64,000 bases of DNA from a virus. The notes under the pieces were generated by a model. The model was not told the DNA's origin and ran no database searches. It was given only the letters and a program-made list of their open reading frames with translations. This document shows, one piece after another, positions 25,613 to 32,761 of this stretch (position 1 is the first letter of the stretch; every line of letters starts with the position of its first letter). Position numbers and translations under genes: made by a program. The stretch spans positions 1-64,000 of IMG/VR virus record IMGVR_UViG_3300044712_002068; one strand, written 5' to 3'.

Positions 25613-26122
25613 TTAGTTGTGGGAAAACCGATTTTGGATGTTGAGTCTCGGCTGAAGGCGTTGAATCAAAACGGACTCTAACTCTCTGACTTCGGATGCC
25701 TCAACAGATAAAAAACTTACTTTTATAGACCTGCCAAAAATCTTAACCAGCGTACCCAAGACGTTGTGTTTTTTCAGTCTGCGCAGCAAGCTTTTTTTAG
25801 ACATTCCAATATATTGAGCAGTTGAACTACTAAATATGCAGTAAAGACCCGGCTCGTCAGGCATTAAACCAATTTCATCAATGCCTAACGTAGGCCAGAG
25901 GCGAGGGTTCATCATCTCGCCTCCAAACTTCTGCATGTTTTCCTCACCAGCACGAATAGCTCGCTCCAAACGTTTTTGTTCTTTTGCCTGTTTGAGCAAA
26001 GACACTTTTACCGCCTCACCGCAGACAAACACGCGATTACTGGGCTGACTCCCCTGCTTAGCTACCCCAAGCTTTATTTTTGCGGTCACAAAGCGATCGC
26101 GCAATTCTTCAATAGTCATCAT
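25613..26122 (-). CDS. GIY-YIG nuclease-domain protein
   Basis: 169 residues. Gly-Leu-Tyr-Cys-Ile-Phe and Gln-Tyr-Ile-Gly-Met-Ser-Lys-Lys form the GIY-YIG core at residues about 93-115. Val-Arg-Glu-Leu-Glu supplies the metal-binding Glu, followed by Leu-Gln-Pro-Arg-Leu-Asn. The N-terminal 80 residues are a basic helical domain. Overlaps the RHH gene by ATGA. Probably a selfish or accessory nuclease. Confidence 0.8.
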   Translation of the reverse strand: MMTIEELRDRFVTAKIKLGVAKQGSQPSNRVFVCGEAVKVSLLKQAKEQKRLERAIRAGEENMQKFGGEMMNPRLWPTLGIDEIGLMPDEPGLYCIFSSSTAQYIGMSKKSLLRRLKKHNVLGTLVKIFGRSIKVSFLSVEASEVRELESVLIQRLQPRLNIQNRFSHN

Positions 26123-26358
26123 TCATCCTCGCTACTAAGCCATTCCTCCTCTAGTTCCTCCAGCGTTATGCCGCGATACTTTGCGATCGCAGTCATTTCC
26201 TGCTGAATTTCAGCCCAGTTAGCCTCAATCCTGTTTTGGATGATGTTCGCGCCTAGCGTGGCTCGATTGGTGCCTTTGAGCTTTGCCCAAAGAAGCAATT
26301 TTCGGTGATACCAATCCGGTAACGAAACCCCAAAACGCACCATTGCCATCAAGTCCAT
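26119..26358 (-). CDS. Ribbon-helix-helix-like regulator
   Basis: 79 residues from ATG 26358, chosen for GGAGG seven bases upstream. Val-Arg-Phe-Gly-Val-Ser-Leu-Pro-Asp-Trp-Tyr is a ribbon strand, followed by Leu-Leu-Trp-Ala-Lys-Leu-Lys-Gly-Thr-Asn-Arg and a helix, an arrangement like Arc/CopG-type regulators. It is divergent from gene 26600 across a region rich in TGGAACG sites that it may bind. Confidence 0.6.
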   Translation of the reverse strand: MDLMAMVRFGVSLPDWYHRKLLLWAKLKGTNRATLGANIIQNRIEANWAEIQQEMTAIAKYRGITLEELEEEWLSSEDE

Positions 26359-26457
26359 AAACATCCTCCAGTTATACAGCTTGAGCGCTGTTTGGGCTTT
26401 ATTGATGCACCAGTGTATCTCTAGTGTCTCACAGTTGTATCAGTTGTGCTATAAGTA

Positions 26458-26554
26458 TGGAACGAGATGGAACGACTGATGAAACTAGCGCTTTGAGGTT
26501 TTTTCTGAAAAATGGAACGGTCTAGCAAGTTCCATTAGGCGTTTCAGCGTTCCA
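26458..26554. promoter_or_regulatory. TGGAACG operator cluster
   Basis: TGGAACG occurs at 26458, 26468 (ten bases apart) and 26513. Inverted copies lie at 26529 (GTTCCA) and 26548 (CGTTCCA). 26513-26534 forms an inverted repeat. The divergent gap also has TATAAG at about 26450. It probably controls the RHH gene, gene 26600, or both. Confidence 0.55.
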
Positions 26555-26599
26555 ACCCCGTCCAAAGCATTGTTCCTCCGTTGTTAAGGAGTCGATTTG

Positions 26600-27157
26600 A
26601 TGAATGTGTCTCTATCTAAGTTCTGCAAAGACCGAAACCTAGCCAAAACCAGTGTTTATCGTCGCTGTGAAGAGTTGAGAATCAGCACCTCTGACGGGCT
26701 TACACCTGAGGCTGTAAAGCAGCTAGAGCATGAATTTGGAGCAGTTGCGCCCTCTGCGGGAAACTCAACCGTGTCTGTAGAGGTTGGCAATCACAGTATT
26801 GAATTGTCAGCGCCTCAACTGCCTCAAACCTACAGCTTGGAAGGGTTGCGCACTGGCGCGGCTGTGTCTTTTGAAGATCCTTTAGCTATTGCTGCTCAGT
26901 TTCTCAATGCGGCTGATGGACTAAAAGACGCAATGCAGCAAGACATCGAGATTCGGCAAAGCAAGGTAAATCAAACGGTTGCCGCCAAAGAAGCGATCGC
27001 AGCCAAAAGACAGGAATTAGAGCTTGAAGCAAGACTGTACAAGCTCCAAACCCAGAAGCTTGACAGCACACTGAGCAATGAAACTGCTGCTCTGCAACAG
27101 CAGTTAAAAGCCTTGCAATCTTTGGGAAAGCCCGACGCCTCAACCCCACAGCCCTAA
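26600..27157 (+). CDS. HTH plus coiled-coil protein heading the membrane module
   Basis: 185 residues from ATG 26600 with AAGGAG upstream. Residues 1-45 form an HTH (Ser-Lys-Phe-Cys-Lys-Asp-Arg-Asn-Leu-Ala-Lys-Thr-Ser-Val-Tyr-Arg-Arg). Residues about 115-175 are a Lys/Gln/Glu coiled coil. It opens an eight- or nine-gene rightward module with membrane proteins and an ATPase. It could tether DNA to that machinery or act as its regulator. The family is unnamed. Confidence 0.6.
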   Translation: MNVSLSKFCKDRNLAKTSVYRRCEELRISTSDGLTPEAVKQLEHEFGAVAPSAGNSTVSVEVGNHSIELSAPQLPQTYSLEGLRTGAAVSFEDPLAIAAQFLNAADGLKDAMQQDIEIRQSKVNQTVAAKEAIAAKRQELELEARLYKLQTQKLDSTLSNETAALQQQLKALQSLGKPDASTPQP

Positions 27158-27165
27158 TCATTGCC

Positions 27166-27258
27166 GTGCTGGTGGCGATCGCCGCTGGCATGGCAATCAC
27201 CTCGCAGCCCTGCAAACCCACGCTGATCAACGCCAACACACCGCCCCTAGAACAATGA
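27166..27258 (+). CDS. Possible 30-residue membrane peptide
   Basis: GTG 27166 opens a short frame, Leu-Val-Ala-Ile-Ala-Ala-Gly-Met-Ala, ending in Pro-Pro-Leu-Glu-Gln and overlapping the next ATG as ATGA. It has one hydrophobic stretch and a Cys. It may be a small membrane or lipoprotein-like peptide, or only the coding shadow of the decamer. Confidence 0.3.
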   Translation: MLVAIAAGMAITSQPCKPTLINANTPPLEQ

Positions 27259-27431
27259 GCAAAATCACAGTTTACGTTCGCCATGCACCCATCGGAGAAG
27301 AGATTTTTTGGTGTATTGCCATGATTCTGGCGATCGCCCTATCACTGGCCGTAATGATTGCGCTGTGGCGGTTTGGCTCGATCGGTGGGTTTGTGATTGG
27401 GTTTCTGTGCTGCTACCTGATGAGGAAATAG
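27255..27431 (+). CDS. Small membrane protein (58 residues)
   Basis: ATG 27255 lies one base after a CCCCTAGAAC copy. Two hydrophobic segments, residues about 16-38 and 42-54 (Phe-Val-Ile-Gly-Phe-Leu-Cys-Cys-Tyr), predict a two-pass membrane protein. It sits in the membrane module. Function unknown. Confidence 0.55.
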   Translation: MSKITVYVRHAPIGEEIFWCIAMILAIALSLAVMIALWRFGSIGGFVIGFLCCYLMRK

Positions 27432-27435
27432 AAGC

Positions 27436-27669
27436 ATGAAAATGCGAGCGATTTACGAGTTTTTGGCTAACCAGGCCATTGAGATGGCCACCGTAAACTG
27501 GCTCTATTTCTGGGCTCGCGAAACTGAGGCCAGACAAGAGGCAGACCCAGAACTAGTCCGTCTGCTCGGTCGAATTTCAGCCCGAGCCTATAGGCGAGCG
27601 CATCAACATGCCAGACGGGCTCTGATGTGGAGCCGAAAGGCATCTAGCACCCCTAGAACGGAGGTATAA
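27436..27669 (+). CDS. Small basic hypothetical protein
   Basis: 77 residues, helical and basic (Arg-Ala-Tyr-Arg-Arg-Ala-His-Gln-His-Ala-Arg-Arg). The end carries a decamer copy read as Thr-Pro-Arg-Thr. It lies between two membrane-protein genes with short spacing. Function unknown. Confidence 0.55.
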   Translation: MKMRAIYEFLANQAIEMATVNWLYFWARETEARQEADPELVRLLGRISARAYRRAHQHARRALMWSRKASSTPRTEV

Positions 27670-27674
27670 GCCCG

Positions 27675-28133
27675 GTGAGAATTTTCTATCAGATTCAACG
27701 CAGACCGGCGTTTTACGCAGGGATTGCACTGGTAGGCATCCAGTTGATCCTATCTGCACCCAGCCTCGAATCGCAGATGAAAGAACAGGAAATGAGGCGA
27801 GGCGAGCGCATGAGCGAGCGCAAAGCTCAGACCGAGCTAAAGCTACAGGATCAAGCCCGTGCCGAGCGTGCCGAGATTGCCCTAAAACGCTATCAGACCG
27901 GGTGTCTGAGGGTGATTAACCGAGACAACCAAAACAAGCCGATCTCCCTAAACGAGGGTGAACCCGTGCTTGATTATTGGAACTCGAAACCCCTAGCACC
28001 GGGCGTCGTGGTCTGCGACAACTTTGGCGTAACGGGTGTTATCGACCAAAACCAAAAAGTCTCGGAACTAGCTGTATTGCTGGATTTGAGCCTGATACCT
28101 GATGCCATTAACAAAGTAGACGGAGGACATTGA
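27675..28133 (+). CDS. Membrane-anchored coiled-coil protein
   Basis: 152 residues from GTG 27675 with GGAGG upstream. Residues about 12-30 are one hydrophobic anchor, residues 35-75 a charged coiled coil, and the C-terminal 75 residues a compact domain with two Cys, probably outside the membrane. It is followed after one base by a multi-pass membrane protein. Function unknown; possibly a structural part of the membrane complex. Confidence 0.55.
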   Translation: MRIFYQIQRRPAFYAGIALVGIQLILSAPSLESQMKEQEMRRGERMSERKAQTELKLQDQARAERAEIALKRYQTGCLRVINRDNQNKPISLNEGEPVLDYWNSKPLAPGVVVCDNFGVTGVIDQNQKVSELAVLLDLSLIPDAINKVDGGH

Positions 28134-28134
28134 T

Positions 28135-28872
28135 TTGAAAGCATTACGTTGGATTGTTGTTATTTTGACGCTGGTTTTGCTGTCAGCCTTGACCATGCTG
28201 AACGTGCAGCCCTACATCAGCATGGCTCGTCAATTGGTGGCCATGATCACCGATGTGCCATTCCTTGATTTCCTCATGCTCATTCCACTGGTCAGCAGCG
28301 TGATCAGCCTCGTTGGGCGAATTGCCGCTGATGCGTTTGGTGTGGCGCTGTGGGGCGTTTTGCAACTGCTGCAAGTGCTACCAGGCATCATGCGGGGTGA
28401 TTTGAAGATCCTCGATACCTTGATCCGGGGTGTGAACAGCATCGTTCCCCATGTGATTAAAGAGAGCGATTCTGAGGTTTTGCAAGAGCTGAAAGAGGAC
28501 TACAACGCTGCGCCTAAGAAATGGCTCAAGCGTGCTGGCACGCTGGCGATCGTGGCCTATTTGGTGGATACCGTGCTCTGCTTTTTGCGGTTTCCTCCCT
28601 ATCAGGGGGGCGTGCTGGGGTTCTGGAATGACGTGCAAATGGGTGTGCAGACCCTTGATTCTGTGGACTGGGCAAACCTCACCAGTGCGATCGCCACTCT
28701 ATTCGGCTTTGAGTTGATTTTGACCTTTGCGATCTGGATTGCTCAAGGCATGGCCCTATTTAACCGACGACGCACGCCTGTGCAGCAGACGCAGCAACAG
28801 CAGCAGACGCAGCAGCCACCGCAAGGGGGCACCTACTACAACGGACGGAGACGGGGCCGAGCTTACCCCTAA
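28135..28872 (+). CDS. Multi-pass membrane protein
   Basis: 245 residues from TTG 28135, with GGAGG nine bases upstream. About five hydrophobic segments are visible: 5-22, 40-62, 70-88, 137-155 and 185-210. The tail is Gln-rich and then basic (Arg-Arg-Arg, Gly-Arg-Arg-Arg-Gly-Arg). It sits between an anchored coiled-coil protein and the ATPase, so it is the likely membrane core of the module. Family not recognised. Confidence 0.6.
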   Translation: MKALRWIVVILTLVLLSALTMLNVQPYISMARQLVAMITDVPFLDFLMLIPLVSSVISLVGRIAADAFGVALWGVLQLLQVLPGIMRGDLKILDTLIRGVNSIVPHVIKESDSEVLQELKEDYNAAPKKWLKRAGTLAIVAYLVDTVLCFLRFPPYQGGVLGFWNDVQMGVQTLDSVDWANLTSAIATLFGFELILTFAIWIAQGMALFNRRRTPVQQTQQQQQTQQPPQGGTYYNGRRRGRAYP

Positions 28873-28928
28873 GCATCTAAACGCAACGGGGTGGGCAGTG
28901 CTCACCCCTTATTTTTGAGGTTGGAATC

Positions 28929-30464
28929 ATGCAGCAAGATTTTGAAAATCCAGGGTTTGAGACAGGTAAGATTTGGGCGATCGGTTGGGGTGTGGCGGCA
29001 TTCTTGAGCCTAGCCAGTGGGGGCATATTGGGGGCGATCGCCTTTGGGCTGCTGGCCTTTGATTCGATTGCAGAGGGCGAACGCGATGACGATGACGACA
29101 GGCCACCGCACTTGATGACTGGCAGCAATAGCAAGGCACTGCCTGCGGCCTATGGCAACCCATTCGAGCCCCTACCCAACACACCCCCACCATTCACGGG
29201 CTATATCGACCCGTTTGCACCCTTTGATCAGGCATCTGAGCAGGCTGCTGAGGCGTTCACCATCCCTGACGGGGTAGACGTGTTTGCAGAGCCTCAAGAG
29301 GTGCCCAGAATGCCCGTGCAGCCACCCGTAAGCGTGCAGGTATCGCCTGCAATAGACATCCATAACCATATCGAGCCTGCTGCTGCCCAGAGAGCGGTTA
29401 GAACCGCTTCCCCAGCCCAGTCAGACCGTAGAACCCTAGCACCTGACCTGTCGATGTATCCCGACCCTAAGCAGAGGATGCAGGTTTTGCTTAAGGCTAT
29501 GGCTCAGAGCGGTTTTCCCGTTGGGTCGCTGATCAACCACCCCTTTGTTTGGTGCTGGGGGCGATCGCAATCTGGAAAGACCACGATCGCCATCATGTTG
29601 GCAATGGCTCGCCTCGCTATGGGCCACAAAATCAGCTATTTCACCACTGATGATGATTACCCCAGCGATCTGAAGTGGTCACGGGTTGAGGACTCTGCGG
29701 AAGGGTACGCATTCGCCCTAGACGACGTAACAGCAACGATCGTCGCTGCATCTAAGGGCAAGCTCGCCGGTAATGGTTGGGTGTTCGATGAGATGTTTGC
29801 GGCCTACACTCAGCATGGTGTCGCGATTCAGCCCCTACTCACTGCCGTGCTAATGAAAGGAGCTAAGACCCGATCGGGGTCGATTGGCATCTCGCAGGCA
29901 GACACCAGCAGCGCTCATGGCCTAAAGGGGATTGATGCAGCATGGCGAGATGAACGGGTGAGCATTCAGGCGCTGCATGTTGAGGATGCGCTCGGCAACC
30001 GTCAGCCGACAGGGCGCTATCTGGTAGCGAGGGGCGAGACAGATGAAGAATGGATTTTACCCGAGTGGATGCTCACCGAATTGAATCAGTGGGGCTCGCC
30101 TGATCCAGTGGTTTGGATGCAGCGACACTTCCCTGAATTGGGGCAAACTGCGTTTTCAGGCGAGCCGAAAAACACCGAAAAACCGTTTTCGGAGCCGAAA
30201 AATTTTCGGGTTGCCGAAAAAGCCGAAAACCCTATCGAAAACAGGGGTTTGAGCCCGGTCGAGGTCATTTTCGAAAATGACCGAAAAACTCTTTTCACCC
30301 GGTTTTCGGTGCCATTTGAGCAGGCGAAAGAGCTAGTTGAAAAACAGGTCGAGACATTGGGCAAGACGGAAGCGATCAAGCTGCTCTGGGGGGTTAGCCC
30401 TGGCAGCAGCAAGGCATATCAGAGCGCACTGGAAGAGTACAAAATTCTCACAGGAGAAGAGTAA
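28929..30464 (+). CDS. Membrane-anchored P-loop ATPase (HerA/FtsK/Zot-like)
   Basis: 511 residues. Residues about 13-42 hold two hydrophobic segments, then an acidic stretch (Asp-Asp-Asp-Asp-Arg) and a Pro-rich linker. Walker A is Gly-Arg-Ser-Gln-Ser-Gly-Lys-Thr-Thr at about 210. Walker B is Gly-Trp-Val-Phe-Asp-Glu-Met at about 285, followed by a Ser-Gln-Ala-Asp sensor-like motif. The C-terminal 100 residues are coded by CCGAAAA repeats and then a helical domain. It resembles DNA- or protein-translocating ATPases of conjugation or filamentous-phage secretion, but the exact family is open. Confidence 0.7.
   Translation: MQQDFENPGFETGKIWAIGWGVAAFLSLASGGILGAIAFGLLAFDSIAEGERDDDDDRPPHLMTGSNSKALPAAYGNPFEPLPNTPPPFTGYIDPFAPFDQASEQAAEAFTIPDGVDVFAEPQEVPRMPVQPPVSVQVSPAIDIHNHIEPAAAQRAVRTASPAQSDRRTLAPDLSMYPDPKQRMQVLLKAMAQSGFPVGSLINHPFVWCWGRSQSGKTTIAIMLAMARLAMGHKISYFTTDDDYPSDLKWSRVEDSAEGYAFALDDVTATIVAASKGKLAGNGWVFDEMFAAYTQHGVAIQPLLTAVLMKGAKTRSGSIGISQADTSSAHGLKGIDAAWRDERVSIQALHVEDALGNRQPTGRYLVARGETDEEWILPEWMLTELNQWGSPDPVVWMQRHFPELGQTAFSGEPKNTEKPFSEPKNFRVAEKAENPIENRGLSPVEVIFENDRKTLFTRFSVPFEQAKELVEKQVETLGKTEAIKLLWGVSPGSSKAYQSALEEYKILTGEE
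30165..30309. repeat. CCGAAAA repeat cluster in the ATPase gene
   Basis: About nine exact CCGAAAA or TTTTCGG heptamers lie within 145 bases, at 30165, 30175, 30187, 30195, 30203, 30213, 30222, 30281 and 30303. The partial palindrome TTTTCGAAAA is at about 30269. It looks like a protein-binding array placed inside coding DNA. Confidence 0.75.
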
Positions 30465-30670
30465 TGTTGAGTTTTTTTGAGTGGTTATTTAGCCCATTGG
30501 AACCCACTACGCAGCCCGAACCCGAGCCCATGATCGACACCGATATCGACCTTGATGAGGAAATCTTTGGACGGTTGCAGGCACTAGAGCAAGACAACGA
30601 TAATTTACGGCTGCGACTGGCCAGCCTAGAGCAGCAGTTGAGTGATCTGCGCCGGACATTAGCGCGATGA
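30464..30670 (+). CDS. Small acidic coiled-coil protein
   Basis: 68 residues. A hydrophobic start (Leu-Ser-Phe-Phe-Glu-Trp-Leu-Phe), an acidic middle and a C-terminal leucine-zipper-like coil (Leu-Glu-Gln-Asp-Asn-Asp-Asn-Leu-Arg-Leu). It overlaps the ATPase stop by one base and the next gene by ATGA. It may be an accessory subunit. Confidence 0.55.
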   Translation: MLSFFEWLFSPLEPTTQPEPEPMIDTDIDLDEEIFGRLQALEQDNDNLRLRLASLEQQLSDLRRTLAR

Positions 30671-31155
30671 GGGTTGACTGTGATTTTCTCGGCAGAGTTG
30701 CCGACCTCGACTCACCCGGCATCTACCTGATTTATTGCACGGCGACCAGGCTGAGTTATGTGGGGTCGGCAACCAGCACAATGCACCAGCGCAGGCTTAG
30801 GCACATGAATGATTTGCGCAAGGGCACCCACCACTGTCGAGCGCTACAGCGTGACTGGAACCGATACGGCTCTGATGCGTTTGAGTTTAGAGTTCTAGAG
30901 CGCACGTCTCGAAACCTTCTGAAGCGGGAGACGGCATGGATTATCAAACTGAATGCGGAATATAACCGGAGCTGGCCCGGTGTGCAGACTGCGATCGCAC
31001 GAGATGAGAACGGCAGGATCGTGCTGCTGGCCAGCTACAGGTATTTAGACCGCATGTCCTCGCACAGGGCACCCAAAGAGGAGTTTGACTGGCTGCGGTT
31101 CCTGCTGGTCTGCGCGTTTATGTATCTGGTGTTTGATCTGTGTTTTGGCCGATAA
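30667..31155 (+). CDS. GIY-YIG nuclease with C-terminal membrane segment
   Basis: 162 residues. Gly-Ile-Tyr-Leu-Ile-Tyr and Leu-Ser-Tyr-Val-Gly-Ser-Ala form GIY-YIG at residues 18-35. His-Met-Asn-Asp-Leu-Arg-Lys-Gly-Thr-His-His and Lys-Arg-Glu-Thr-Ala-Trp follow as expected. Residues about 140-158 are hydrophobic (Phe-Leu-Leu-Val-Cys-Ala-Phe), so the nuclease may be tethered to the membrane beside the ATPase complex. That is unusual for homing enzymes. Confidence 0.75.
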   Translation: MRVDCDFLGRVADLDSPGIYLIYCTATRLSYVGSATSTMHQRRLRHMNDLRKGTHHCRALQRDWNRYGSDAFEFRVLERTSRNLLKRETAWIIKLNAEYNRSWPGVQTAIARDENGRIVLLASYRYLDRMSSHRAPKEEFDWLRFLLVCAFMYLVFDLCFGR

Positions 31156-31190
31156 AAAAGCCCTGCGCCTGTGAGAGCAGGGCAGGGCTA
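31153..31190 (-). terminator. Terminator for the leftward cluster
   Basis: On the minus strand GCCCTGC pairs with GCAGGGC and is followed by a run of six T. It lies just beyond the end of the leftward genes 31246-32572 and touches the GIY-YIG stop. Confidence 0.75.
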
Positions 31191-31245
31191 GGGATGCATT
31201 GATGCGGCTATCGTAGCCTATTTAGGATGGGCGATCGCTCATAGC

Positions 31246-31515
31246 TTAGCCGATCTCCCAAAAACCAGTAGCGTGAATAATTTCACCTCTGTAAACCCAT
31301 TTCAAGCCACCATGAAACTCGACCAAATCAAAGCAAATTTGAACGTCCTCTACTCTATCCGTCGGACTGCTTGAGTAGCCAGGTTTTTTGGTGATTCGTG
31401 GAACTTGGACAACGGTTTGCATTCGGTTTTCTGATTTCAGAAAATTGTTTGGGTCGGGCAATCTTCTGATTGCCTCTAAATATTCACTCGTGGTAACTGA
31501 TTGTTGCTCAGCCAT
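31246..31515 (-). CDS. Hypothetical protein
   Basis: 89 residues from ATG 31515 (Ala-Glu-Gln-Gln-Ser-Val-Thr-Thr). Longer frames to 31683 read through the neighbour. Beta-like C-terminus (Leu-Lys-Trp-Val-Tyr-Arg-Gly-Glu-Ile-Ile). It overlaps the upstream gene by eight bases and is last in the leftward operon. Function unknown. Confidence 0.55.
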   Translation of the reverse strand: MAEQQSVTTSEYLEAIRRLPDPNNFLKSENRMQTVVQVPRITKKPGYSSSPTDRVEDVQICFDLVEFHGGLKWVYRGEIIHATGFWEIG

Positions 31516-31864
31516 CGCGATCGCCCTCCATGGGTAATGTGTCCTCAAGCCTTTTGTGCTGCTCTCCAACGACCTGCAATTTGTCGATATTCGAGCAGTT
31601 GCGAGCCCATACCCGAACCCAGACATTGTGACCCCATGCAAGCTGATGATAGAGCCACCCAACGCAGGGCACCTCTCTGCCAACCCTCGAATGATGGCAG
31701 GCCATGATGTGAGGGTGAAACGGATCGTCTGATGTCAGATTTTCGACCATCTGCCGATGTTGCTCGACCGAGTACCCATTAGGGATGTCGTGGGGGTCAG
31801 TGGCGACTTTCCACGGGCATTTTGAGCATTGCTTTGTTCGGGTTAACTGCCAGGTTTCGACCAT
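31508..31864 (-). CDS. Cys-rich conserved phage protein (DUF6283-like)
   Basis: 118 residues from ATG 31864, one base after a CCCCTAGAAC copy. Cys-Ser-Lys-Cys-Pro-Trp, Asp-Pro-His-Asp-Ile-Pro-Asn-Gly-Tyr and Ala-Cys-His-His-Ser match a small Cys/His phage family I associate with DUF6283, probably metal-binding. It is part of the five-gene leftward operon. Function unknown. Confidence 0.6.
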   Translation of the reverse strand: MVETWQLTRTKQCSKCPWKVATDPHDIPNGYSVEQHRQMVENLTSDDPFHPHIMACHHSRVGREVPCVGWLYHQLAWGHNVWVRVWARNCSNIDKLQVVGEQHKRLEDTLPMEGDRDG

Positions 31865-31868
31865 AGTT

Positions 31869-32171
31869 CTAGGGGCGATCGCCTCCCTCATTCTCTACTG
31901 GGCCAGCAAACACAGCGCACAGCGCATCACTTAGCGATGTGTCTTCATCTTCGTCGGGGTCATCGTCATAGCTCGGAGAGTCACCCGTCAGCAGTTCAAA
32001 GATTGCCTCAGCAGCAACTAATACTGCTCGCTCTGTCGGGTGCTGCGACTCATACAGATACATCAAGTCGGCTGGTAGCCGTGCGTCATGGGTGGCGTAG
32101 ATGATTTTAGCTATGTCAAAAACCACCTCTCTTTGACTGCAGTCAAACTGTGCGCTAATCGTTACTGACAT
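31869..32171 (-). CDS. Small hypothetical protein
   Basis: 100 residues from ATG 32171. Helical N-terminus, acidic loop (Asp-Asp-Asp-Pro-Asp-Glu-Asp-Glu-Asp) and C-terminal Gly-Gly-Asp-Arg-Pro encoded by a HIP1 site. The start overlaps the end of the gene upstream. Function unknown. Confidence 0.5.
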   Translation of the reverse strand: MSVTISAQFDCSQREVVFDIAKIIYATHDARLPADLMYLYESQHPTERAVLVAAEAIFELLTGDSPSYDDDPDEDEDTSLSDALCAVFAGPVENEGGDRP

Positions 32172-32355
32172 GGCGATCGCCCTCATAATCACTAGCCTCA
32201 AACCCAGCACAATCAGATGCATCAGTTGCAGCACCGGACTGATCGGCGTTGTTAAAGTACTCCTCAAATTCGGCTGTCTGCGGGTGTGAGCAGTAGCCGA
32301 GCCAAGGCGCGTCTGGCTCGTGATAGTTGCAATCCCAGCAGGTGAGATCAGGCAT
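32155..32355 (-). CDS. Small zinc-ribbon-like protein
   Basis: 66 residues from ATG 32355. Cys-Trp-Asp-Cys near the N-terminus, then Gly-Tyr-Cys-Ser-His and a last Cys at about 50 form a possible zinc site. It overlaps both neighbours (8 and 17 bases), showing operon coupling. Function unknown. Confidence 0.5.
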   Translation of the reverse strand: MPDLTCWDCNYHEPDAPWLGYCSHPQTAEFEEYFNNADQSGAATDASDCAGFEASDYEGDRHVSND

Positions 32356-32572
32356 CGCTACTGTCCTCCACATAGAGAGTGCCATTCAGCCAAGCCTCGA
32401 TAATTGCCCGAGCCAGTTCAGTCGAGCTTAGGCTGCTCGCTTCGACGCTATCCACCCACTTTTGATAATGAGATTTGCGGAGCCTGAGTCCAATAGTCTT
32501 AGGGTGCAAGGAATCAGGCGACTGCACAAATTTACCAGATTCATTCCGAGCGATCATTTCTGTTTCATGCAT
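32348..32572 (-). CDS. RHH-like small DNA-binding protein
   Basis: 74 residues, first gene of the leftward operon. Thr-Ile-Gly-Leu-Arg-Leu-Arg-Lys-Ser is a basic ribbon, followed by Trp-Val-Asp-Ser and Thr-Glu-Leu-Ala-Arg-Ala-Ile-Ile helices, as in ribbon-helix-helix repressors. It sits beside the divergent promoter pair at 32586-32663 and may regulate it. Confidence 0.55.
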   Translation of the reverse strand: MHETEMIARNESGKFVQSPDSLHPKTIGLRLRKSHYQKWVDSVEASSLSSTELARAIIEAWLNGTLYVEDSSDA

Positions 32573-32585
32573 ACTAACCTCTCAA

Positions 32586-32614
32586 ATACTATCTTGCTAG
32601 CCATCGTAACCCAA
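32586..32614 (-). promoter_or_regulatory. Leftward sigma-70-type promoter
   Basis: On the minus strand TTGGGT (32609-32614) and TAGTAT (32586-32591) are separated by 17 bases. The spacer contains GCTAGCAAG, an operator-like element also found in the opposing promoter. It would drive the leftward operon starting at 32572. Confidence 0.55.
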
Positions 32615-32634
32615 AGATTAGCCACGGGCAACAA

Positions 32635-32663
32635 TTGACACCCATTGCTAGCAACGGTAATAT
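32635..32663 (+). promoter_or_regulatory. Strong rightward sigma-70-type promoter
   Basis: TTGACA at 32635-32640 and TAATAT at 32658-32663 with an exact 17-base spacer, one of the two best consensus promoters in the window. The palindrome TTGCTAGCAA (32645-32654) lies in the spacer, an ideal repressor site. Transcription would start at about 32670 and run through the structured leader into the early genes. Confidence 0.75.
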
Positions 32664-32670
32664 AGTACGC

Positions 32671-32761
32671 ATGGGGCAACACCCCATCGGGAGCCGACCG
32701 AGAGAACCGGCAGGGGGTTGAGGATTCTCTCAGCGGCTGCTACCCCTACGAAAAAGCAGCC
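32671..32761 (+). ncRNA. Structured leader RNA (candidate)
   Basis: Just after the promoter start point, three stem-loops follow one another: ATGGGG/CCCCAT (32671-32687), GAGAGAA/TTCTCTC (32700-32731) and GGCTGCT/AGCAGCC (32735-32761). A 16-codon frame with its own ATG (32671) spans the first two. About 110 more untranslated bases precede the first gene. It could be an attenuator, a regulatory RNA or a leader-peptide region. It matches no riboswitch I know. Confidence 0.4.
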
